Part shown: positions 1-10,179 of the stretch, piece by piece
Layout: every line of letters starts with the position of its first letter
How positions within the stretch are numbered: position 1 is the stretch's first letter
Position numbers and translations under genes: made by a program
NCBI GenBank assembly: GCA_019828545.1
Contig: JACVRA010000070.1
Location: 62,001-126,000 of the forward strand
Source of the DNA: Paracamarosporium sp. OC-R06-R3
Lineage: Eukaryota > Ascomycota > Dothideomycetes > Pleosporales > Didymosphaeriaceae
Reading direction: 5' to 3'
Length of the DNA stretch: 64,000 nucleotides
The notes under the pieces: model-generated
The model's input: only the letters and a program-made list of their open reading frames with translations
What the model was told of the DNA's origin: nothing
The model's database searches: none

Positions 1-1349
1 TTGCAGAAAAATACCCTCAGAAACAGAAGGGTGCCAAAGGCTTCGCACCGACCACGACGCTAATGCTACGTCCAACAGAAGAAGGCGGGAGCATCGTTGC
101 AGCCAATGGTTTTTTCGGTGCTCATAACGGACAGGCCGATGTAGATGAGAGAGCGAACCAGGGAGAAGATACAGCGATTGTTCCGTCTGCTAGCGAAGAC
201 AAGAAGAAGGCAGAAAAGAAAAAGCCCAATACCGCTCAGGAATCGTTAAGTGCTTTTGCACAGATGATCTACGATCATTTGTCAGAACGTCGAAGAGTTC
301 TTGCTCGGGAGAACGATGTGCCAGTCTACCTCATCGCGAACAACTCTGTTCTTCATGGGCTCGCGCAGAGATTGCCTCAAAACGATCAAGAATTGCTAGA
401 GGTAAAAGGAATCGGCAAGGTTTCAGCTGCTAAATACGGAGCGGACTGGCTAGAGGTTATTGCTCACCATGTGGCAGCCCATGGTGCTGACGATACAACT
501 TCTGAGTCAATGACTACACCTTCTGAATCCGGAAAAGCAAGACCGGAAACCTCTGCTCGAAACACTAAGCCGCGGCAAGAAGATGCACAAGTCTCTCCTG
601 ATTCGTACCCAGCATTGGGCTCCCCTATACATCGTACGCCAGCCTTGCACACCGGACTGTCCTTCACGTTGGCAGAAACAACGTTAGATACACGTCCTAG
701 TGTAGATCGTAGTAGACCAACTCCTATGCTGTGTAAACCGATCATCCACCAGCAATGTGAAGACATTGAAGTGATCGATTTGATAGACGATCCCACAACC
801 GACCTGCCCAGTGACGCTGGGCTCATCGACACACTAGACCCATTGCTAGTGACTCCTTCTGGAGCGGCTCCCACGAATGGATTCTCTCGTTGGAGCTTGC
901 AGTCATCCAGCACATCGGAAGACTCTTTAATCTTCAAAACACCACCTTCACAATCGCCTTCTCTGAAAAGGAAGCGAATAGAAGCCCGGCCTACCACAAC
1001 GACGCCCAGTCGCTTACAAACTAAGCCTGTGACACCGACCTCCAAGATACAGGCACAGCAAGCCTCCGTTCGCGCATCGACACAATCTGCAGCGCTTAGC
1101 CCTCGATCGAAGATTTTCCGCAGCAAGTTAGTTGCCTTCAGCAAGCTCGTCACTAGGAAGCTCAGCAAAAGACCACCAACTGGGCCGATAGTATCCGAGA
1201 CTACGCTGGACCTGATCGTTATGACATCTCCAAGAACGACGGACGAGTTGAATGGTATAGCGGGCATTGAGGTTTTTGCTCGTGCTTGTAAAGATGCACA
1301 GATGGACTTATTGCAGAACATTATCAAGTTTGCACCTACCAGAACTTGA
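1..1349 (+). CDS. RecQ-family DNA helicase, C-terminal part (5' truncated by window)
   Basis: The reading frame is open from base 3, so the gene enters from the left edge and its helicase motor is outside the window. An HRDC domain is encoded at about 246-468, shown by PVYLIANNSVLHGLAQRLP, the ELLEVKGIGK turn and KYGADWL. HRDC domains help RecQ helicases (Sgs1, QDE-3, BLM) bind DNA structures during recombination and replication repair in the nucleus. After it comes a Ser/Thr/Pro-rich basic tail with a likely nuclear signal (SLKRKRIEARP). The last ~45 residues (ETTLDLIVMTSPRTTDELN, then a GIAGIEVFARA turn) resemble another HRDC unit. The stop is at 1347-1349 and no intron is seen in this part. 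The RecQ family is secure; which paralogue (Sgs1-like or another) cannot be told without the N-terminal part. Confidence 0.85.
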   Translation, partial: AEKYPQKQKGAKGFAPTTTLMLRPTEEGGSIVAANGFFGAHNGQADVDERANQGEDTAIVPSASEDKKKAEKKKPNTAQESLSAFAQMIYDHLSERRRVLARENDVPVYLIANNSVLHGLAQRLPQNDQELLEVKGIGKVSAAKYGADWLEVIAHHVAAHGADDTTSESMTTPSESGKARPETSARNTKPRQEDAQVSPDSYPALGSPIHRTPALHTGLSFTLAETTLDTRPSVDRSRPTPMLCKPIIHQQCEDIEVIDLIDDPTTDLPSDAGLIDTLDPLLVTPSGAAPTNGFSRWSLQSSSTSEDSLIFKTPPSQSPSLKRKRIEARPTTTTPSRLQTKPVTPTSKIQAQQASVRASTQSAALSPRSKIFRSKLVAFSKLVTRKLSKRPPTGPIVSETTLDLIVMTSPRTTDELNGIAGIEVFARACKDAQMDLLQNIIKFAPTRT

Positions 1350-1780
1350 CATTAGTCGCCACGAGGCTCGAAGCATGATGTGTCGCAGATGTAACTTTCT
1401 TCTCTTTCAGGGTTGAGGAAAGCTTATGTGTTCAGTACTGGCACATGGGTCGGTGGCCTGGATACAGGCGATGCAGAAGCCGACAGGACTCATTATTTTT
1501 CTGACTGCACATTGCATACAAAAGGGAATGCAGGCTCCACTTGCGTGTTGACGGTGGGCACACGATTTGTTTATGATATTTATGAGCGATTGAGAGAGCG
1601 AGATGACACGATACCCGGGATTATATTATGTGGAGTAGAGAGTTGCTTAGACATAGTTGCGACAACCTAGCGTACAAGAATTGGGATATTCATAACGGCC
1701 GTTGTTGACACTGGTATCACAACGCTCTAGCATGCGCCGACATGTGACAGCCGAAGTCGGCGTTCTGTGGAATACGGCGC

Positions 1781-1815
1781 AACGCCTCAACGCCTCAACG
1801 CTCAACGCCTCAACG
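1781..1815. repeat. Short direct repeat, unit aacgcctc
   Basis: Four head-to-tail near-copies of aacgcctc, one of them shortened by deletion. Simple low-complexity repeat in an intergenic region; no function inferred. Confidence 0.6.
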
Positions 1816-1924
1816 TAAGGCTAGTGCCACATATAAAACAGCGCACAATGCTCCTGCATGCCACGGTGACGACGCTCGAACCTAATGCTGCCAGATCAAC
1901 AGAAGAAGGGAAACGTGGATTGTC

Positions 1925-2708
1925 CACGTGACCTGTGATCTTCATCATGAAGCTCAAAAAGCTCGCTGACATTGATGATCACGGCGTTGCCAAGCACGCT
2001 CACCTGCACGTCGACCACGAGTACCGTGGTTTAGAAAAGGAACGTGCGACAGGTGACAAGTGTGTGGAATCGGCGCCGACAGTCCGTTTCTGACACTTTA
2101 TAATTTTAGTACTATAGTGAAGTTTGAAGGTGGGAAGGGGGGTCATGGATGGTATGGTGGTGAAGGGACCGGTATGACGGGCACACGGAGAAGGGCGGTG
2201 GTCGGGGATAGGAGCATGGATTGAGGCGATTATTAAGGATCGGCGGGCGTGAAAGAAGAATAAGCGTCCAACGAGACTTGTGGCTTTTGGCGGAGTGGTG
2301 TGATCGGCTAGTAGAGGCGTCACTCCGCGGGGATCCTATTATTCACAGTGTGCTGCGTGCGAAGACGGCAACGAGCACTAGTTGGTGAGCTAATAAGTGT
2401 TGCGGGCTGCGATAAACCAAGAATCCTGTTTGTTGAACAAAAGGCTGTAGAGAGTCTGTTCGATTCAAGTAGCTCATCTTCACGTGCTTGTTCGGCTACA
2501 AAATCAGTGGATCATAGAGTACTTGAGGGCATTCAGGCAGGGGGAGATGGCCCCGTGAGGTCGCAACAATTAGAATAAGAATGAGATCAACGTCTCGAGT
2601 CAGGGGCCGCGAGATGCGTAGAGGTGTTAGGGTCATGGCCGTCTCCCGGTTCCGCTGCGAAGGAGCTCGCCACCGCCAGATTGGCGCAGGTGTTTCCACT
2701 TTCACGTG
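1925..2708. promoter_or_regulatory. Three CACGTG E-box-like palindromes upstream of OPI1
   Basis: CACGTG occurs at 1925-1930, 2481-2486 and 2703-2708. The last sits in TTTCACGTGT and is followed at 2715-2723 by CATGTGAAT. Such sequences bind bHLH factors; in yeast the inositol-response element has the core TTCAYRTG and is controlled through Opi1. Binding here is inference from sequence alone. Confidence 0.35.
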
Positions 2709-2875
2709 TCAGACCATGTGAATGAGGAGGCCCCCAAAGCCAGCGCGGCGTCGTTCTCGACACAATCCCACGATTTCACGATCCCGCAATCTCGGAATAC
2801 TCGTCGGTCATGTCGATACACGAGTAGACATCTCGGCGGCTCTCCCGGTCGGCAGTCACACCCGCACAGCAAACG

Positions 2876-2925
2876 ACGACGACGACGACGTCGACGACGA
2901 CAACGACAACGACAACGACGACAAA
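2876..2925 (+). repeat. GAC/AAC trinucleotide microsatellite
   Basis: Imperfect run of gac and aac triplets ending a few bases before the chosen OPI1 start codon. It is open in the OPI1 frame and would encode an Asp/Asn-rich stretch if translation began upstream. Confidence 0.8.
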
Positions 2926-2928
2926 AAG

Positions 2929-4721
2929 ATGCAGCAGGAGCTGGAGCAGGAGCGAGTGCAGCCGCCCGCATACACGCAGCACGACCCCTCGAGCCTCAAT
3001 CTGCCTTCGGTGCCGACGCATACGCTGCCGAGCCTGCGCAGTCTCGACCTGCCCGACGCGCACCCATCGCGCGCCTCGGTCGAGCTCAGTCCGCAGCAAT
3101 GGGGCGCGCTGCCTCGCATGGCGTTTCCGCGGGTGCCCGAGGGCGATGTAGGCAGCCCCATGGACACGGATCGCGCGAGCGTGGCCAGCGGTGACGAGCG
3201 GAGGAGGGAGACGAGCGTCGTGAGCATCGACGACCCAGACGTGAGGTTGGCCGCCGAGGCGCTGAGCGGGCTGGGCAACCCAGGTGTGTACCACTAAACC
3301 ATCCATCTGCTCCGAGCAACACGCCAGCGCAGCGACTGCAGCGAGCGCGGTGCGTGGCGGGGCCGTCGTCTCTCGGTGGCTGCCGTGGGCGGGGCATATC
3401 ATGACTCCAGAGCACGCCCTTGCCTTGTGCATCACGCTGACAACATCCAGACTTCGCCCGCTCGCCGACAAGCCGCTCCGTCACCCTCTCCGCGCGCGAA
3501 TCCACCGTCGAACCCGAGCCGCTTCTCAATCTGCTGACGTCGGCGCATCCCTGGCTCGGTGGCAGCATCAATGGCTCCATCTCGGCATACAACACCACCA
3601 AGACGTATTCCCCGCGCTTTGTCAAGTACGGCGCAGAGCTCATCGAGCGCAACATTGGCTCGCCCGTCGTCAACACCGTCTCCTCGGTCGGACGACGCAC
3701 CGGCGTAGAGCAGAATCTGCGGCGCTATCTGGGAGAGGTACACAGGCGGCCCAGCGACCTGGAGCAGGGCGAAGCCGACACAGCACGGAAACGGCCTCGC
3801 GTCAGGAGCCCTCGTGCTGCCTCGCCCACCGACGCCATGGACGTCGAGAGCCCCTGCAGAGCGTCCCGCACAAGAGGCGGCTCGCAGTCGTCCTACGCCG
3901 AGAGCCTCCCCGCATATGACGACCACCGCTCGCCCAAATACGAGGAGACCGCCGTTGCCGTCATCGATCCTGCGACAGGGAAAGAAACGCAGCCTTCGCA
4001 AGACCGTCCGCAGTCCTCGCAAGACCGCCGCGTCAACTGGTCCACGCAGCTTATAATGACCACGTCCGGTCTCGGCGTCGCCCTTTCGGATGCATCCCTC
4101 AAATCTCTCAAGCTATGCTTGCGATTGTTGCGCGGTGCGACCAAACACATCGACAGTGTCATGCGCGCGCTCAAGCTCGTCGTAGACGAGTACGAAGCCG
4201 CGTTGCGCAATGCGCGTCACTCCCACGGCATCTACGGCGACGAGAAAGATGTTATCATGTCTGAAGGCTCCAACTCCACAGAAGATGAACAAGTCCGCGC
4301 TATAGCAGCCCGCATGAAGCAACTCTCTAGCGACATATGGACTACCCTCCAGTCCGTCGTAACCTCAGTCTCCCGATACACAGGTGGCGCGCTGCCGCAA
4401 AATGCTTCGCAAGTCGTTCGCACACAGCTGCTCTCCGTGCCTCAGCGATGGCAGCTTGCGTCCAGGACCACCGCCACTGGCAATGAGGGCGGTGAGGGTG
4501 GTGGTGAAGAAGTCCGTGGCGCAAATCGCATGCTGGCATTCGCAAGCGAAGGCCTGGATATGATGGGGCAGATTACCGCGGTAGTGGACGGCACCGTGCA
4601 GAGTGCGGAAGGTTGGCTCAGTCGCATCGGCCGTCAGTCCACAGAACAACCTGAAGAAGGGGCAGAAAAGGCTCCATTGACAGAAGTCAGGGTTGACACT
4701 GGCATGAACGAGAAGAACTAA
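2929..4721 (+). CDS. Opi1-family transcriptional repressor (CCG-8-like)
   Basis: Exons 2929-3283 and 3451-4721 encode 541 aa. The 167-nt intron is phase 1 (CAG|GTGTGT donor, ATCCAG acceptor). Family evidence: an N-terminal LPSLRSLDLPD motif, then the signature start of the Opi1 domain after the splice (LLNLLTSAHPWLGGSINGS; YSPRFVKYGAELIERNIGSP) and a long helical C-terminal half (WSTQLIMTTSGLGVALSDAS). Yeast Opi1 is held at the ER by phosphatidic acid and represses phospholipid genes in the nucleus; the Neurospora relative CCG-8 is clock-controlled. I chose the ATG at 2929 because residues before it are Asp repeats; an in-frame ATG at 2722 would add 69 residues. Upstream CACGTG boxes are possible control sites. 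Family assignment is strong; direct target genes are unknown here. Confidence 0.9.
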
Positions 4722-5157
4722 GTTTACTTCCTCTGTTGAGCGCTTGGAAGAGGGTTTCCTTTGTGCTGTAGATGTTGTCTCGCTCGATTGAGTCTATAAC
4801 TCCAGGTGTCCTTTAGGTTTGCGACGGGAAGCGAGGCGTTCTGTTTAGGCTGGGCTCTGGGTGGATTATGGAAAACGGACTGGCTTCTTACACATTCAAG
4901 CGTGCGTCTTGTCTGTATTATTCTTGTCTAAAGGCTAGAGAAAGGAACTGGAAGGGTGCGTTGAGCTATTAGCTACGACAGGAATCGATCATACAGTAAC
5001 GGCTTCTTCTGAAGGTGTGCGCACAGCATGTCACCTGTGCCTTGCCAATCAAAGTATTTGGAATCTCAGCCGCAAACCTGTACCCCGCGTCATCAACCGC
5101 TGCGGCATTTTGAAGGCACTGCACACCGTGAAGCAAAAGCATCGAGGCGTACTAGCC
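4722..5157. other. Intergenic spacer
   Basis: Presumed OPI1 3' UTR and promoter of the next gene. No ORF or repeat that I can support. Confidence 0.5.
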
Positions 5158-6872
5158 ATGACGAAGCGCAGGAAACAAACCAACACGAGCTCGCCATCCC
5201 GAGCGGACTCCTCATCACCAAACCGTCCTCGTCTGGACCCACAGCGGCGTCGGCTCAGCCGTTTCTATGAGCCCCTTGTTCTCCTTCATACTCTCGGCTC
5301 GACGAGGGGAGAGCACACAGGCACCGTGCTATCTTCCAAAAACGACCTAGCTCATTCACCGCTACGAGACGTCCGACGAGCGTTCCTCATCGACCTAGCG
5401 TACATGTGCGACTACGACAAGGGCGGCGAAACCGTGACAGCGATCGGGCTGGAAGCAACGCCTCAACGGCACATATTCTGGATAGCCTCCAACGCAGGGT
5501 CGAAGAGTAAGATAGTGGAGTTTCTGCGCTCTCTTCTGAAGATCTTGGTGCGGTTGTCAAACAATTCGGATGCCGTAGGCTTCGAAGACCGCGTCGCGGA
5601 AGTCGCGGGGAAGTGCGTTGCTTTTACGACGCCGAGGATCAAGAAGTATAGGAGCCATCTTAGACCTCTGCTGCATAAATGTGCTCGTTACCTTGGGGAA
5701 ATGCAAGAAGCGAGTTGTAAGTTGTCGTTGTGAATGTGACATTGCATCGTCTTTTGGGCCACGTTTCCATGCTGATGTTTGAGTCGAACTACACAGCAAC
5801 CGATCTTCGCCGATGGCTTCAGAGTTGGTTGGAAACACCCTCTGAGATGGGACTCTGTCGGTTTGCGTACGAGAACCGAAAGTCGAGCTTCATGCGTACG
5901 CTTGCGAACCTCGGCGCAGAACCAAACTACAAGGGCAATCCGGATTCGATTCGTTCTGCCTTTGGCCTGGTCAGACACTACATTGGGAGATTAGGCCAGC
6001 ATTTCCGCGGGGCAAAGGCTCTTCTGAGCTGTGCATCGAGACTCGAACATGTGCTCCACGACGCCGAAGTTCAGGGTGTTCCGACCCTGCCCTTCTCATC
6101 GATTCCCCCGCCAGATGACAAAACGAGAATGGATAGCATACTTGCCCGCATGCTGCCCGCTCATTCACCCGAGCTTGCGCAATACCAGCAGGACCTCGCA
6201 CGCATGGACTCCCATTACAACATATCCGACCGCTTTATGCACCACTACACAAACCCGGGCCAATCGCCACGCGTCCACGCCGAGATACAAGTCCTGGAGC
6301 ATTTCTACGCCCGGGCCAGCCAGTTCGCAGACGACGATCCCTTCATCGCGTGCAGCAAGCCCGCATGCTTCTGCTGTCGTTTGTACATCCGAAACCACCC
6401 GGGCCACTCCGTAGAGCCTGCGTCGCACAACAAGATCTACCTGAACTGGCGACCGCCTCACTTTGACGGCGCGACGGGCGCCATGGGCCCGAATCACCAG
6501 CGCGATATCATGAACGCCATGACGGCGGAGATCAGGAAAGATGCGTTGCGGCAGATCCGCGAGAAGAGCGCGCCTCGTGCGTGGCATCCGGATTCGCTTA
6601 CGGGAATCACGCAGTCTAGTTTGCGAGCGCAGCACGGGAAGGGTGCGGATGGGGTCGGCTGTGCGGCGAGCGGATTAGGCGAGGTGGACTCGGATGGAGA
6701 TCTGGGTCTGCGGGAAGATGGTAGTGAGACCTTGGGTCGAGTAGGGGAGAATGTAGAGAGTGGCTATCTTTCGGTACGTGGTAGCGTTGGGGATGAAGAA
6801 CCGCAAGAATGCCATGGCGCCTCCGATATCTGGATCAGCGACTCCGACGACGGCGGTGGTATACATCTGTGA
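5158..6872 (+). CDS. OTT_1508-like fungal deaminase-fold protein
   Basis: Exons 5158-5716 and 5797-6872 encode 544 aa. The 80-nt intron has a TGT|AAG-type GTAAGT donor, a GCTGAT branch and a CACAG acceptor (phase 1). The C-terminal half carries the zinc-deaminase signature: VHAEIQVLEHF near residue 347 (His ligand and catalytic Glu) and SKPACFCCRLY with Cys377 and Cys380 as the CxxC ligands, followed by SHNKIYLNWRPP. This matches the OTT_1508-like branch of the cytidine-deaminase fold found in fungi; substrates of this branch are not established. The N-terminal half is helical and basic at its start (MTKRRKQTN), with no other recognised domain. The tail is acidic and Gly/Ser-rich (SDSDDGGG). 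No signal peptide. The start is the first in-frame ATG; upstream in-frame residues come only from a GTG. Confidence 0.82.
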
Positions 6873-7044
6873 GCGCTACGACATCGATATATACTCAATC
6901 GGCTATTGCATACATAACAATGCTTCGTCTAGTAGTTGTCCAAAGTCGAACATATGATCGCCGTGCGAGCAAAAAGTCCGCAAAAACTAAAACCCATTTC
7001 ACCCTTGTGGGCCCCAGCTCAAAGAACACGGTTTAATGTTTTTG

Positions 7045-7120
7045 TTGTGATTCGGTCTCGAACCAGTGCACTGTCACCGAGGACTGGCGAGGTGGCTTCA
7101 CGCAACTGCGCCAGCCTCTC
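7045..7120 (-). ncRNA. tRNA-like element with Pol III A-box and B-box
   Basis: On the minus strand TGGCGCAGTTGC (7113 to 7102) fits the A-box consensus and GGTTCGAGACC (7064 to 7054) fits the B-box consensus, 37 nt apart, close to tRNA spacing. The expected acceptor stem and most of the T-stem do not pair, and no run of four or more T follows. It is therefore better read as a decayed tRNA or the head of a tRNA-derived SINE than as a working tRNA. Confidence 0.35.
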
Positions 7121-10002
7121 TGTGTGTCGGTTGAAGGTGAGTATGCTGTGGAATAATGTGGTTATATAGTGGTGGAATTGGATGGAGAGATAATAAGTAT
7201 GTTTCGCGAGTGTGGTGAGTGTGTAGTTGAGGCGAGGTAAGGGGTGTATCGTAAACAGATGGCCACTGGTTGAGAAAGGTGCGACCATTTATTGTCTTCA
7301 TTAGTCAACATACTCCGATTTTTACAGCCTAAATATGATCTACTGTACATATTATATAGCATTGCTCTGCCGGTGGATTCATTATCAGAGTGACTTTCTT
7401 TGTCTGTGGTCTATTCAGAACAATTTAAGTTGCTTTTGAAAACATTGGAACTCGCCAGACCATGAGCATCAAGTTGATTGATTCACCAGCTGTTTCTTGA
7501 CCATAGGCTTCATACTTGGTCTTCTGCTCAATTCATGTACATCGTGGAGTTTGACTGAAGATTGACTGCAGGTTGACTGCTTAGACTATCCATTATCACT
7601 TGTCCAAGTAGACTTCATTGAATCACTCTCACCCATTCAATAAGCTCTAGATTTATTTAAGTACTTGGAAATTTTGGAATTAGTCCGTTACATTCAAATC
7701 AATTTGGCTTGTGGTTTCCTTTCCAGGACTGCGTTGGCCTTTGTGAGCATCGACCACGGGGTTTGGCTCTTGTTTATCGTTAATGAGATTAACTCAACGT
7801 GTCCATGAGATTAATCCTGTCTGACCATGGTGTGTGAGCGGTCATATTTCATGTGGCCATGGAAGAACACCTTGACTAACCATGAATTCATGTGCGAATT
7901 GTGTATTGTCTTCCCCTGGTCAAACTATGTAAAGTAAACTTATACATAGTATATCTTACAAGAGGACTTTGAAATTCTTCCCTTTTATCGAACTGCTCTT
8001 GTTCTTATCCTTACTGATTCGAACCCTAGTCAAAAGATACAGAAAAGATGCAAAAATGGCTTGAACACGTTCCAAACATATTAATAACTTGAAACCCATG
8101 GACGAGTCTACGGGTCTTTTTGCCAGACATCTTGAAGTTAAATTAAATAGCATTCGCTTCCCCAAACTGTGGAGCACAAACCCAAAAACTACATGAGTCA
8201 AGCTTACGATTACTATGTCTGTAGCGTCAACCTGGTACACCGTATCCGCTAATATAAATAACCTAGGATATGCAATCTCCATGACATGCAATGTCCATCT
8301 TCGTCCCACTGAACTAATACAATTCGAAACTTTCGGACTAGGAATCCCCACCGGACACGAGGATATTCGAGTATCTGACAAGGATTCTCAGATAGCATCT
8401 ACTTCGACGATCCTACCGCATGCCGATCATGCACGGAAACATGTGAAGCGACCAATTACAAGACTATCTCAGCATTCGTGAAGGAACGACACGAAAAGTA
8501 AGCAAAGGATCTAGACGTAGTCGATCTGTCGGGACGAACATACTCTGCCGGTACCTCTGCGAAACGACCTGCAGCAACATCAACGCTGCATATCGCTAAC
8601 CTGCAAAAGCACGAACATCGCAATCAAATACATCCAAAAACACACACCCATCCACCCGCGCTTCAACCTAGAAAAACACCCCCCAACCCCCACAAACATA
8701 AAATACCATCGTGGCAAATTACCTATCGTCTCGTACTTCATTCCGTACGCCAAAGACTATTGTTAGACACCCTCGGTAGATCGCAGTCTAGCGTTGGACC
8801 CCACGTTTCGCGGACCCCAGCCGTGCCTGATCTTGGCAGTCGCTCGAGCAGAATCGTGCATCTCCGGTTTCTCCAGCGGTGTGAAAGCAGCCTGGTAGCT
8901 TTCCATGTCTGGCTCGGCTGCTCGGATGGAGCCGAGAGCGCGAGGGTCCTCGTATGAATGCGGGTGCCCGCGTAGGTGGTTGCCTTCATGTGAGATGATG
9001 TCAGGGGACGAGAAGTGGGAAGAAGATGTGTTTGTGGACTAGTGGGTGACGGATGGCAAGGGGAAGAGCTGTCGTGGATGGGTTGGGTGTGGTTGGGTGT
9101 TGGTGGTGGTGGATCTGGTAGCAATCGTAACTATGCCTGCACACGTAGGTGATTAGGAGTCGGCAGCGCCTTGTAAATCTTTACTGCACCCTGTATTGTA
9201 TGAGTTCTCTGGATCTGTTGGATGGGAAGTGGTTGCGTTTATGATTGGACGGTGCATGCGCATGCTTGTCGTGCAGCTGAAGACAGCCGTACGGCTGGAT
9301 GAGATCAACAGGGCAAACAATGCGACGGGGGCAACGTTATTTCGGGCTCTCCGATGGCCAAGCTGTATAGCCTGGCCGTCGGAGACATATTGTCTACCAG
9401 ATCCTTAAAGGCTTACGGGTATCGCACCACCAACATCGTGGTGATGCCCAGGAAACCGGTGAACTCGATGGGAAACCGAACGGAGACGATTTATCACGGG
9501 CATTATTCAAGATACTTGATTGGTGAAATATGAGTGTATTCAATATGCAGCTACAGAAGATGACTTGACAAGACGTGGTATCGATCAAACGGATTGGCGA
9601 GATGCGTCAGTTTATGGGACCCCTCAGACTGCAGCTCCCCGTTGCTTCCTTAACTTAGATTATAGCTGAGAAGAATTGTCAAACTCCACTCATGTTGTAG
9701 CACCCTGTTATGGAAGACCGAAGAATGGTGATTTGTACTGTCTATACTGGGCGGTGGCAGTGGCCCTGCAAAGGGATCTTACAACATAAACTACTTTCGG
9801 ATCTTATGCAATTACAAGCGTCCAGGTATGCCTTTTGCGTTCTTTTATGTCCCCCCAGCTTCCATTGCGTCTTACACCATAGGTACTCTATTCCGGCTGT
9901 TCAACAGAGCCGGAAGATCGTGGAAAACGGATGAATTTGCCAAAGCAACTGTGGTTACGGTACCCTCCCTAATACCTCGGATATCGCGTCTGTCGGTCGA
10001 AA

Positions 10003-10179
10003 TTATTGGCCGTTCTTCGGGCTATCCTGAGATGTACTGGGTGTCTGAGCGGACGACCCGGAGTTGGACGATGCTGGGGAGGTCTGAGGTTGAAAGAATG
10101 GGTGACCCGTGTTGCCGTTTGGCGAAGGAACGTTGACGACTTGGAACGGCGCGAATCGAATAGGAGGCATGGAATACAT
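10003..10179 (-). CDS. Possible small ORF, 58 aa, unknown
   Basis: ATG-started frame of 58 residues, Pro/Ser/Gln-rich and without hydrophobic segments (starts MYSMPPIRFAPFQVVNVPSP, ends SPKNGQ). The leader before the ATG is pyrimidine-rich, as in many fungal genes, and the composition looks more protein-like than neighbouring frames. No domain is recognised. It could be a short gene, a terminal exon of a longer gene or chance. Confidence 0.25.
   Translation of the reverse strand: MYSMPPIRFAPFQVVNVPSPNGNTGHPFFQPQTSPASSNSGSSAQTPSTSQDSPKNGQ

Larger units (their letters stand above)
1350..2928. other. Intergenic region upstream of OPI1
   Basis: No convincing gene. Open frames here are short, lack family motifs or start only at TTG/GTG. 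It holds a short imperfect repeat of the unit aacgcctc (1781-1815), three CACGTG palindromes and a GAC/AAC trinucleotide tract directly before the OPI1 start. Confidence 0.6.

Noticed and set aside
464..1327. Minus-strand 287-codon open frame
   Set aside because: It is antisense to the RecQ C-terminal coding sequence, which has clear domain motifs; the antisense translation has none.
1413..1670. Plus-strand 85-codon frame after the RecQ stop
   Set aside because: It begins at TTG only, has no motif and no splice link to the RecQ gene.
2776..3471. Long minus-strand frames over OPI1 exon 1
   Set aside because: Antisense shadows of a GC-rich, repeat-containing coding exon.
7045..7120. Functional tRNA gene
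   Set aside because: A-box and B-box fit, but the acceptor and T stems do not pair, so it is listed only as tRNA-like.
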